DNA of 11,856 nt from an uncultured Muribaculaceae bacterium (lineage in GTDB: Bacteria > Bacteroidota > Bacteroidia > Bacteroidales > Muribaculaceae). This document shows, piece after piece, positions 6,457 through 11,856 of the stretch (within the stretch, counting starts at the first letter, position 1; every line of letters begins with the position of its first letter). The translations under genes were made by a program, and so were the position numbers. A model generated the notes under the pieces. That model had not been told where the DNA came from and did not search any database. It was given only the letters and a program-made list of their open reading frames with translations. The stretch spans positions 1-11,856 of the forward strand of contig CAJUMI010000081.1 of the NCBI GenBank assembly GCA_910587545.1, read 5' to 3'.

Positions 6457-7659
6457 ATGAAAAAAATAATCACAACTTCAATCGCTATGGCGGCCATGCT
6501 GACCGCAGTCGCCGCTCCCGACACCGAGGAGAAAGATTCGGTCGCCGGATTCGAGTTCAAGGACATCGTAACCATCCCTGTCACTTCGGTCAAAGACCAG
6601 AATAAATCTGGCACATGCTGGTGTTTCGCCGGTACATCGTTCTACGAAAACGAGATCCGCAAGGCCAAGGGCGATTCCCTCGATCTGTCGGAAATGTTTA
6701 CGGTGCGTCATTGCTACGCCGACAAGGCTGACCGCTATGTCCGCACCTACGGCAAGATCAATTTCGCGGCCGGCGGATCGGCTCTCGACGTGCCTTACGT
6801 ATGGGCCAACTATGGAGCCGTGCCCGAAGAGGTGTATTCAGGTCTCAACTATGGCGAGGACAAGCATGTCCATGGCGAGCTCGACGCAGTGCTCAAGGCC
6901 TATGTCGATGCAGTGGTGAGGAATCCCAATCGCCGTGTGTCGACCGCGTGGCGCAATGGTCTCGAGGGGGTGCTTGACGCATATCTCGGCAAACTGCCCG
7001 AGACGTTCACATACAAAGGAAAGACCTATACCCCTCAGTCGTTCGCCCGTTCGCTCGGCATTTCGCCTGACGATTATATCGCCGTGACTTCATTCACTCA
7101 CCATCCGTTCTACAAGCCGTTCGTGCTCGAGGTTTCGGACAACTGGCTGTGGGGCGGGTATCAGAACGTTACGCTCGGCGAGCTTCGAGAGATCGTAGAC
7201 AACGCTCTGACCAACGGCTACACTCTCGTATGGGCTGCCGACGTGAGCGAGGGCGGTTTCAAATGGAACGACGGTGTGGCGCTGATGCCCAAAAGCAAGG
7301 AGGAAGGCGACATGACCGGCACGGAGCTTTCGCGCTGGGTGAAACTGTCTGACAAGGACCGCGCCTCCGACAAGTTCAATTTCAAAGGTCCGGTCGAGGA
7401 GATCGAAGTCACTCAGGAGTCGCGTCAGGAGATGTTTGACCGTCAGGAGACGACTGACGATCACGGCATGGAGATCGTCGGTATCGCCGAGGACCGTGAG
7501 GGCAACCGTTACTACAAGGTCAAGAATTCATGGGACACCAATCAGAAGTATGACGGCTACATCTATGTGTCGATGCCCTACTTCGATGCCAAGACATTGA
7601 ATATATATGTCAATAAAAAGGCAGTGCCTCAGAAGATAGCGAAAAAACTCGGCATCTGA
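6457..7659 (+). CDS. Secreted C1B (bleomycin hydrolase/PepC-like) cysteine peptidase
   Basis: A papain-fold peptidase of the aminopeptidase C/bleomycin hydrolase group, 400 residues from the ATG at 6457 (MKKIITTSIAMAAMLTAVAA). That start supplies a signal peptide cleaved near residue 20 and fits the promoter just upstream. The catalytic set is visible: Gln48 and Cys54 in QNKSGTCWCF, His336 in DDHGMEIVGIAED, and Asn357 in VKNSWD. The order Cys, a long insert, then His and Asn with the NSWD motif matches C1B rather than classical papain. It is shorter than typical bleomycin hydrolase (about 450). A signal peptide implies action in the periplasm or outside, probably on peptides, unlike the cytosolic PepC of Firmicutes. 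An extra Cys56 sits two residues after the nucleophile. The phosphoesterase gene begins 9 nt after its stop, so the two are almost certainly cotranscribed. The exact specificity is not visible. Confidence 0.93.
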   Translation: MKKIITTSIAMAAMLTAVAAPDTEEKDSVAGFEFKDIVTIPVTSVKDQNKSGTCWCFAGTSFYENEIRKAKGDSLDLSEMFTVRHCYADKADRYVRTYGKINFAAGGSALDVPYVWANYGAVPEEVYSGLNYGEDKHVHGELDAVLKAYVDAVVRNPNRRVSTAWRNGLEGVLDAYLGKLPETFTYKGKTYTPQSFARSLGISPDDYIAVTSFTHHPFYKPFVLEVSDNWLWGGYQNVTLGELREIVDNALTNGYTLVWAADVSEGGFKWNDGVALMPKSKEEGDMTGTELSRWVKLSDKDRASDKFNFKGPVEEIEVTQESRQEMFDRQETTDDHGMEIVGIAEDREGNRYYKVKNSWDTNQKYDGYIYVSMPYFDAKTLNIYVNKKAVPQKIAKKLGI

Positions 7660-7668
7660 CGACTGGCA

Positions 7669-8172
7669 GTGAAAAAGATAGGCATCTTATCTGACACACA
7701 TTCATGCTGGGACGATCGTTTTGCGATCCATTTCAAGGATTGTGACGAGATCTGGCATGCCGGAGATGTCGGCGATATTTCAGTGATCGCCCGTCTTGAG
7801 GGCGTGTGCACTGTCGTCAGGGCTGTCCGCGGCAACATCGACCACGGTCAGGTGGTCAGACGCTGTCCCGAGATCGAGTCTTTCGAGACCGAGGGTGTGA
7901 AAGTGTGGATGACCCATATCGGGGGATATCCGGGGCGATACGCCCCCGGAGTCCGTCGGATGCTTGCAGAGATCCGTCCGCAGCTGATGGTCGCCGGTCA
8001 CAGTCATATACTGAAAGTGCAGTATGACAGCGAACTCTCGCTGCTCCATCTCAATCCCGGAGCGGCCGGCTATCACGGCTGGCAACGTGAACGCACCCTG
8101 ATGCGTCTTGTCCTCGATGGCGGAGATATCCGCGATCTGGAAGTCATCGAGCTCGGCAAACTAAAGACATGA
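7669..8172 (+). CDS. YfcE/MJ0936-type metallophosphoesterase
   Basis: A 167-residue cytoplasmic calcineurin-like phosphoesterase that should hydrolyse phosphodiesters using two metal ions. Its motifs are in the canonical order: Asp9-Thr-His11 (ILSDTH), Asp33 (HAGDVGD), Asn56 (VRGNID), His83 (MTHIGG), and GHSH at 110-113 with His111 and His113, followed by NPG (129-131). Family members usually have GNCD where this protein has GNID; the metal-binding Asn is kept. The start is GTG at 7669, immediately before KKIGILSDTH, where family members normally begin; no closer ATG exists. It follows the peptidase stop by 9 nt. The in vivo substrate of this family is generally unknown, and pairing with a secreted peptidase does not reveal it. 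Cyclic-nucleotide or nucleic-acid phosphodiesters are possible but unproven. Confidence 0.92.
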   Translation: MKKIGILSDTHSCWDDRFAIHFKDCDEIWHAGDVGDISVIARLEGVCTVVRAVRGNIDHGQVVRRCPEIESFETEGVKVWMTHIGGYPGRYAPGVRRMLAEIRPQLMVAGHSHILKVQYDSELSLLHLNPGAAGYHGWQRERTLMRLVLDGGDIRDLEVIELGKLKT

Positions 8173-8280
8173 TAACTTGTTAAGAAGGTGTTCCTCTCCC
8201 TTTCGGCTCAGAGAAAAAGGCGGTTCAACCCTTTTGACCTGTGCATAGACAAATATTTATCAACCCCCTCTTTACCTGAT

Positions 8281-8781
8281 ATGAAATATCTATTGACAAT
8301 ATTGGCGCTTGTCTTCATGCTCGCCGCATGCAAGACGTCGGAAGCGAATTACCGCGCCGCTTATGAGAAAGCTGTAGCCGCGCGTGACGAGGCCAATGAT
8401 GACGAGGCCGTCTACGGCGGCGTGTCACGGCAGTTGAAAAAGACCTATATGCTCAACGGCGACGATACCGTGGCCGTGAGTGTGAAGATGGTGTCGCCTG
8501 TGGCAGAGGATGGCGAGGCCGCTCCGCTCAAATACCGCTTTATGGTGGTTGCCGGACAGTTCAAACAGAAATTCAATGCCCTGTCGTTGAGCCGCCGTCT
8601 TGCTGCCGGCAGTTATCCCGGGGCTATGGTCGTTCAGACATCCGAACCATATTATTATGTGGTAGCAGTGTCGTGCGATTCTCTGTCGGAGGCCGACAAG
8701 GCTCTGCAGGATATAAAAAAGAAGGCACCGGTGCCGATGAAGGACCCGATACCTTTTATCCTAAGTGATCCGCGGAAGTAA
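8281..8781 (+). CDS. SPOR-domain lipoprotein
   Basis: A 166-residue lipoprotein. MKYLLTILALVFMLAAC is a type II signal peptide with lipobox LAAC and lipidated Cys17; the ATG at 8281 is chosen because it places this at the N-terminus, whereas the upstream in-frame start at 8188 would bury it. After a helical segment (EANYRAAYEKAVAARDEAND, residues 21-40) comes a SPOR domain at about 84-149 (YRFMVVAGQF through ALQDIKKK). SPOR domains bind peptidoglycan stripped of stem peptides at division sites, so a role at the septum or in wall remodelling is plausible. The linker is short and lacks the long Pro-rich spacer of FtsN-type proteins. There is a 108-nt gap after the phosphoesterase gene with no convincing promoter, so it may be read through or separately expressed. 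No division genes flank it. Confidence 0.87.
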   Translation: MKYLLTILALVFMLAACKTSEANYRAAYEKAVAARDEANDDEAVYGGVSRQLKKTYMLNGDDTVAVSVKMVSPVAEDGEAAPLKYRFMVVAGQFKQKFNALSLSRRLAAGSYPGAMVVQTSEPYYYVVAVSCDSLSEADKALQDIKKKAPVPMKDPIPFILSDPRK

Positions 8782-8802
8782 GAGCTTGTTTTTTTAAGAC
8801 TC
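8782..8802. terminator. Weak candidate terminator between convergent genes
   Basis: GAGCTT (8782-8787) can pair with AAGACTC (8796-8802) with one bulged A, around a T-rich loop, starting right after the SPOR lipoprotein stop. The next gene converges on it from 8840. The stem is short and the T-run lies in the loop, so this is only a candidate. Confidence 0.3.
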
Positions 8803-8839
8803 GTTTCCCAATATTTGAACGGTGTCTGAGTTCTGACCG

Positions 8840-9745
8840 TCAGTTGCCGAAACTCAAGGTGGTGAAGAAGCGGTTTGACCCGTTTCCGGCGATGCCGCTC
8901 TGAAATGACAGGGTTATGAACTGGTTGCCGGGGCCCCACCATGAAGTGCTGATCATGCCGCCGCTTCTTGATGAGCGGTATGGACTGCCGTAAGAACGGA
9001 CGAGAGCGTTATAGGCCATGTTGTAGCGGTTGAGATTGTAACCAGCGGTCGAATACACGAATTCCGATGCATACAGGCCGTTGTTGCCGTAGTATAGAGT
9101 TGCATCGGGCCAGATCATGTTTAGCATGGATGCGTCGGCTATATACACTGCGTCGTTGCCGTAGCCGGTCACGTTGTATCCATTGTTGATCAGTGAGTTG
9201 ATTGTGAAATTTATGGCCGATCCGAGGGCTATTCCGAGGATGGAGTTGAACGGACGCCAGCCCGGAGCCGGACGCCACGCGGGAGGGGGCGGTGTCGGAC
9301 GGCACCAATGGCGATGGGCCGGCATGTGAGGCCGTGGCGGGGGCAGGCAAGGCCGGAAATCATGATGTCCGTATTGCGGGCCGTGCGGCGGACGATGCTG
9401 CGGCTTGTTACCGGGACCTTTATCGGGCTTATGGCTGTTGTTCCACTGAGGGTGATACGGACGGCTGTTGTTGCCTGGGCTGAAATTGATGTTCCCCGGC
9501 CGTTTGTTCCCGTTGTGTCCGTTGTGTCCGTTGTTGTCGGGTCGTTTGTTGTTATGTCCGTTTGACGGACGAGACGGACGGTTGTTGCTGCCGGGGCGCT
9601 GTTGGTTTTGCATGGGCCTGTTCTGCTCGGTGCGGTGGCCGTTATCATTGCCTGAACCGTTGTTTCTTCCTCGCGCGTCGAGTTGCGGTATGCTTAATGA
9701 TATGCAAGTCAGCATAATTGCAGATGTTTTGATCAGTCGTCTCAT
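8840..9745 (-). CDS. Secreted Asn/His/Pro/Gly-rich protein with conserved Tyr/Asn-rich C-terminal domain
   Basis: A 301-residue secreted protein of unknown function. Residues 1-25 look like a signal peptide (MRRLIKTSAIMLTCISLSIP, cleavage near LDARG). Residues about 26-165 are low complexity: first Asn, Gly and Gln with Arg/Lys (such as NGHNGHNGNKRPGN), then Pro and His (HRPPHGPQYGHHDF, PPPRPHMPAHRHWCRP) with two cysteines. Residues about 165-301 look folded and similar to a C-terminal domain common in secreted Muribaculaceae proteins: WPDATLYYGNNGLYASEF, YSTAGYNLNRYNMAYN, GGMISTSWWGPGNQFITLSF, ending TTLSFGN. The His-rich part could bind metal, but this is inference. It is convergent with the SPOR lipoprotein, and no consensus promoter is visible upstream. 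The domain resemblance is from recall and unnamed. Confidence 0.82.
   Translation of the reverse strand: MRRLIKTSAIMLTCISLSIPQLDARGRNNGSGNDNGHRTEQNRPMQNQQRPGSNNRPSRPSNGHNNKRPDNNGHNGHNGNKRPGNINFSPGNNSRPYHPQWNNSHKPDKGPGNKPQHRPPHGPQYGHHDFRPCLPPPRPHMPAHRHWCRPTPPPPAWRPAPGWRPFNSILGIALGSAINFTINSLINNGYNVTGYGNDAVYIADASMLNMIWPDATLYYGNNGLYASEFVYSTAGYNLNRYNMAYNALVRSYGSPYRSSRSGGMISTSWWGPGNQFITLSFQSGIAGNGSNRFFTTLSFGN
9511..9535 (-). repeat. Short 9-nt tandem repeat within the low-complexity coding region
   Basis: The plus strand shows repeated TTGTGTCCG units (one substituted) encoding the Asn-Gly-His triplets of the secreted protein. The repeat is in frame, so gain or loss of a unit would change length by three residues without breaking the gene. 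Confidence 0.6.
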
Positions 9746-9772
9746 TGCCGTTGCTTTTATGAGGTTATTAAT

Positions 9773-9797
9773 TGAAGCCCGGGTTCAGAGGGCTTCA
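9773..9797. terminator. Candidate hairpin after the HD-MmcQ unit
   Basis: TGAAGCCC (9773-9780) and GGGCTTCA (9790-9797) form a perfect 8-bp stem with a 9-nt loop. It lies between the end of the MmcQ gene (9814) and the start of the next minus-strand gene (9745). No T-run follows on either strand, so termination is uncertain; it could instead be a leader structure of the secreted-protein gene. Confidence 0.4.
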
Positions 9798-9813
9798 TGG
9801 CTTTCTGTATTAA

Positions 9814-10203
9814 TTATGATCTGTTGTTTTGCAAAAAGTTTAATATCGGTTGCTTTTTAAGCAGGTCCTTGGAAATGCGCTTGGGTAATTTTTTCAACAC
9901 TTCGGTGTAACTGTGCCTGATAAGTGTCTGGATGAGGTTGTCATCGAGACTGCCTGTCAGGCTGATCTCTATCCAGTATTTCTTATTCCAGTGCCATGCG
10001 GGCCTGATTTCGGGATAGCGTTCGCGGAGTTCGATCGCACGCTCGGGATCACATTTTACAACGAAATAGTCAGGGCGCGTCAGCCCGATGCATGCGAATA
10101 TCTTGTCGCAGATCCGTATGACCAGATAATCTTCACCGAAGGGCATGTCTTCGGTCGCGTACGGCAGTGAAAGACAGTATTCGCGTATCTGTTCGATGTT
10201 CAT
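9814..10203 (-). CDS. MmcQ/YjbR family protein
   Basis: A 129-residue protein of the MmcQ/YjbR (CyaY-like fold) family, a small, often annotated DNA-binding but poorly characterised group. It has the typical opening MNIEQIREYCLSLPYATEDMPFG, a central strand segment DYLVIRICDKIFACIG, DYFVVKCDPERAIELRERYPEIRPAWHWNKKYWIEI, and a C-terminal helix pair around LIRHSYTEVLKKLPK. The aromatic HWNKKYW stretch is a family signature. Length is normal. Its ATG overlaps the stop of the HD-domain gene by the sequence ATGA (10203-10200), so translation is probably coupled and the start is well supported. The function is not established; DNA binding is a family-level suggestion only. Confidence 0.9.
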   Translation of the reverse strand: MNIEQIREYCLSLPYATEDMPFGEDYLVIRICDKIFACIGLTRPDYFVVKCDPERAIELRERYPEIRPAWHWNKKYWIEISLTGSLDDNLIQTLIRHSYTEVLKKLPKRISKDLLKKQPILNFLQNNRS

Positions 10204-10871
10204 GGCTCAGATGTCTCTTCTTTGTAAATGCGGGTGAAATAGTTGTCAATAAGTCGCTTGTCGGCTATTATCTTTCTGAGATGCTGAAGACGGACGGCGT
10301 TGTCGCTCCAAGGCAGCCATACTTTCAGATATCCTCCCTCGCCGTACTTTTCGGTCAGATGGCTGACAGCGCGGTCATATTGCCTTTTGCGGTCAAGTTC
10401 GGGGTAGTTGGCGAGACCGTATTGGACGGTCCGTCTGATTATGGTTTCGGCGTCAATGAAACGGTCTGCGTCAGCGACAACAAGCCCGTAGTCGTTTCTC
10501 GGACGGCTCTTTCCGGATGCTCTGTGGTCTTCGACCGCTTCCTGCATGACAGCGATCTGTCGGGGAGAGAAATGTTGCTTTATGAAAGTGTCCTCACCGA
10601 GGATGACGGCCGAGTCGATATGATGACGTTCGCGGCCGTTGATCAGACCGAGATCATGAAAGGCCGCGACGGCGAAGACCATGTCTCTGTCGAGCTCGGG
10701 CATTTTATCCGCTATTTTCATGCTTTGGCTTATGACCATTATGACATGATCCTCGCGGTGGGCTTTGTCAAACGCACGGTATCGCGGAATTATCTCCCGT
10801 CCGACATAACCGGCAAGCTCTTCGCAGACACCCTTAAGAGAATGACTCAATTCATTATTCATTGCTTCCAT
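10200..10871 (-). CDS. HD-domain metal-dependent hydrolase (putative phosphohydrolase)
   Basis: A 223-residue cytoplasmic protein with the HD phosphohydrolase fold. Probable metal ligands are His42 in HREDHV (37-43), His72-Asp73 in AAFHDLG, His83/His84 in ERHHIDSA, His116 in EAVEDHRAS, and Asp134/Asp136 in VADADRFID. These match an uncharacterised HD family in Bacteroidales with the pattern FHDLG-GRE-HH-DHRAS-YG-ADADR. The substrate cannot be told from sequence; nucleotides are typical for HD hydrolases, and no nucleotide-cyclase or signalling partner is attached. Starts at 10871 (MEAMNNEL) and 10862 (MNNEL) are both possible. Its last base pairs overlap the MmcQ start as ATGA. A consensus -7 element lies 16 nt upstream of the first ATG. 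Confidence 0.9.
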   Translation of the reverse strand: MEAMNNELSHSLKGVCEELAGYVGREIIPRYRAFDKAHREDHVIMVISQSMKIADKMPELDRDMVFAVAAFHDLGLINGRERHHIDSAVILGEDTFIKQHFSPRQIAVMQEAVEDHRASGKSRPRNDYGLVVADADRFIDAETIIRRTVQYGLANYPELDRKRQYDRAVSHLTEKYGEGGYLKVWLPWSDNAVRLQHLRKIIADKRLIDNYFTRIYKEETSEP

Positions 10872-10886
10872 TAATCAGAAATATCA

Positions 10887-10894
10887 CAAAGTTA
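10887..10894 (-). promoter_or_regulatory. -7 element of predicted HD-MmcQ promoter
   Basis: On the minus strand TAACTTTG (10894-10887) matches the Bacteroidetes -7 consensus exactly. The expected -33 position holds only AT-rich DNA (TATT) rather than TTTG. The position gives a very short leader before 10871, or a slightly longer one if the ATG at 10862 is used. Confidence 0.5.
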
Positions 10895-11141
10895 AGCAAT
10901 CTGACGAAGAAAAAATATTAATAGATCAAAAATGTGTATTGTTCGGTGCAGCCGGTGCCTCAGGTCATGTCGCAGCGAGGTGGTTGGCTAATATGCCGCC
11001 AATGCCTATGTCTATTTTGCTTCAATTTTGGTCTTTATTTTGAAAAAATAGTATTTTTTTTTCGTTATAATTTTGTCAGGGATAATATTTTTTATATATT
11101 GCGCAAAATTTAATTTTTTCTCTGCTTAAAAATCCTTATCC
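10895..11141. other. AT-rich intergenic region with a GC-rich patch
   Basis: No gene is supported here. Positions about 10942-11010 are a GC-rich patch inside AT-rich DNA; part of it can form a small stem (TTGGC and GCCAA around 10984-11001). From 11011 on the DNA is dominated by A and T runs, including T9 at 11054-11062. A -7-like TAATTTTG lies at 11068-11075 on the plus strand, 67 nt before the next gene, but its nearest TTTG (11039-11042) is 25 nt upstream, which is too far. It is a plausible promoter region for the gene at 11142. Confidence 0.5.
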
Positions 11142-11856
11142 ATGAAGAATCAATCCTATTTTGCAAGCAGATATATAGCAATTATATTTCTTGCAATTAT
11201 TCAGTTATTATTCCACTCAAAATCTTTGGCTTTGGATTATGACATGATCTCTTTTTCAGAGAGTTTCTCTACTCAAGGTACTGCATAAATATCGGAATTC
11301 AGCCAAAAGGAATTCGGCTCAATAAATATTGGTCTGACATAGTGATTAATCACCCCGAATTGCCGGATTCTGTATTAAAATGTGTATTATTCGCTAAGGA
11401 TATATGGGAATCTTCAATAAACGGTTCCATGCCAATAGTAATCGACTTGGAATACATCCCGATTGAAAACGATATAGAGACTGATGTGATATACGAGACT
11501 TCAACCGAATACCCAATCCCTTACGCTTTATATAGATATCAGACCCAAACCCCAGACAGTTTGGCCGACGGAACTATCAGCATCAACTCGGATATAAATT
11601 GGAATTGCTCTGTAGAAAATGCCACGGACACAGGGCGTCCAAATCTGACATTCGCGCTTCTGAGATCTTTCGCAAAAATACTTGGGTTCGGTTCAACTAT
11701 CAGAATCGATAACAACGAAATGTTGTATTGGCTAAAAAAAACGCTATTATACGATTTTTGATAAAAACATAATATCATCTGACGATAAAGCCATTTGCGA
11801 CTTTAGAGTTTGTTTAAAAACAAATGTTAATAAAAAACAAGCATCAGTCGCAATTT
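11142..11856 (+). pseudogene. Frameshifted secreted protein, zincin-like but lacking HExxH; runs off window
   Basis: The gene appears in three pieces. Piece 1 (11142-11285) encodes a signal peptide, MKNQSYFASRYIAIIFLAII..., and a short mature start, then stops at TAA (11286-11288). Piece 2, one frame over, is open from 11243 to a TGA at 11759-11761 and holds the body: NKYWSDIVINHPELPDSV, AKDIWESSI, DGTISINSDINWNCS, LLRSFAKILGFGST. Piece 3 returns to the first frame just after the A8 tract at 11734-11741: dropping one A gives KKRYYTIFDKNIISSDDKAI and stays open to the edge. A one-base deletion near 11243-11286 and a one-base insertion at A8 explain all three. The body recalls secreted Bacteroidales zincin-like proteins, where the segment before LGFG would be HExxH; here it is LLRSFAK, with no zinc ligands. 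GTG at 11342 could start piece 2 alone, but this would lose the export signal. The DNA is clearly AT-rich compared with its neighbours. Confidence 0.65.
11734..11741 (+). repeat. A8 homopolymer at the second frame switch
   Basis: Eight consecutive A residues fall at the point where the reading frame of the secreted-protein gene changes. With eight A the frame closes nine codons after the CTA at 11732; with seven the frame stays open to the window edge. Such tracts slip in replication, transcription or sequencing, so the length should be confirmed. Confidence 0.75.

Noticed and set aside
8222..8232. GGTTCAACCC resembling a tRNA T-arm
   Set aside because: The flanking bases do not form a T-arm stem and no acceptor, D or anticodon arms can be placed around it.
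10167..10874. A 235-codon plus-strand open frame spanning the whole HD-domain gene
   Set aside because: It is exactly antisense to a gene with clear HD motifs, has no promoter or recognisable domain, and looks like the codon-bias shadow common in GC-ending genes.
10932..10991. A 19-codon Cys/Arg-rich mini-ORF (MCIVRCSRCLRSC...) in the GC-rich patch
   Set aside because: Too short, no ribosome-binding site or promoter, and the Cys pattern is what a TGC/TGT-rich patch gives by chance.
11342..11761. Reading the GTG at 11342 as the start of an independent 139-residue gene
   Set aside because: The same frame is open further upstream with protein-like sequence (PKGIRLNKYWSDI), and the export signal lies in the neighbouring frame, so this is better seen as the middle of a broken gene.

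Overview
The window looks like chromosomal DNA of a Bacteroidales bacterium, probably from a gut lineage near Muribaculaceae. Coding DNA is moderately GC-rich. Ribosome-binding sites are mostly absent or weak, and several genes have Bacteroidetes-type promoters (TAnnTTTG at about -7, TTTG/TTG at about -33). The gene families also fit: a DUF4421 barrel, a secreted C1B peptidase, a TatA/TatC translocase without TatB, and a SPOR lipoprotein. The genus is inferred from gene content and recall of similar proteins, not from a search.

Layout. Positions 1-2520 are a minus-strand cluster read from 2520 down to 1: a short TatA-like paralogue, tatA, tatC, and a DAACS-type dicarboxylate/amino acid symporter that runs off the left edge. 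Divergent from it is fabD (2643-3521, plus), which ends at a strong 14-bp hairpin terminator shared with the convergent DUF4421 outer-membrane protein (3596-4651, minus). Next comes a YbdG-like MscS-family channel (4755-6341, minus). Divergent from the channel, a well-formed promoter drives a secreted bleomycin-hydrolase-like cysteine peptidase and, 9 nt later, a YfcE-type phosphoesterase. A SPOR lipoprotein follows (8281-8781, plus), convergent with a secreted Asn/His/Pro/Gly-rich protein (8840-9745, minus). An HD-domain hydrolase and an MmcQ/YjbR protein form a two-gene minus-strand unit joined by an ATGA overlap (9814-10871).

The right end (10872-11856) is clearly AT-rich. It holds a secreted-protein gene in three pieces: a signal peptide in one frame, the main body in another, and a tail that returns to the first frame after an A8 tract. 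It reads as a frameshifted pseudogene or possibly a slippage-controlled gene, continuing past the window.

Most of the window is envelope biology: protein export (Tat), transport, mechanosensation, outer-membrane and secreted proteins, and one fatty-acid synthesis gene. I found no tRNA, rRNA, CRISPR array, insertion sequence or recognisable defence system. The two points that most merit a second look are the Tat cluster (a TatA paralogue lacking the amphipathic helix, and a TatC whose conserved N-terminal Glu is replaced by Val) and the broken AT-rich gene at the right end.
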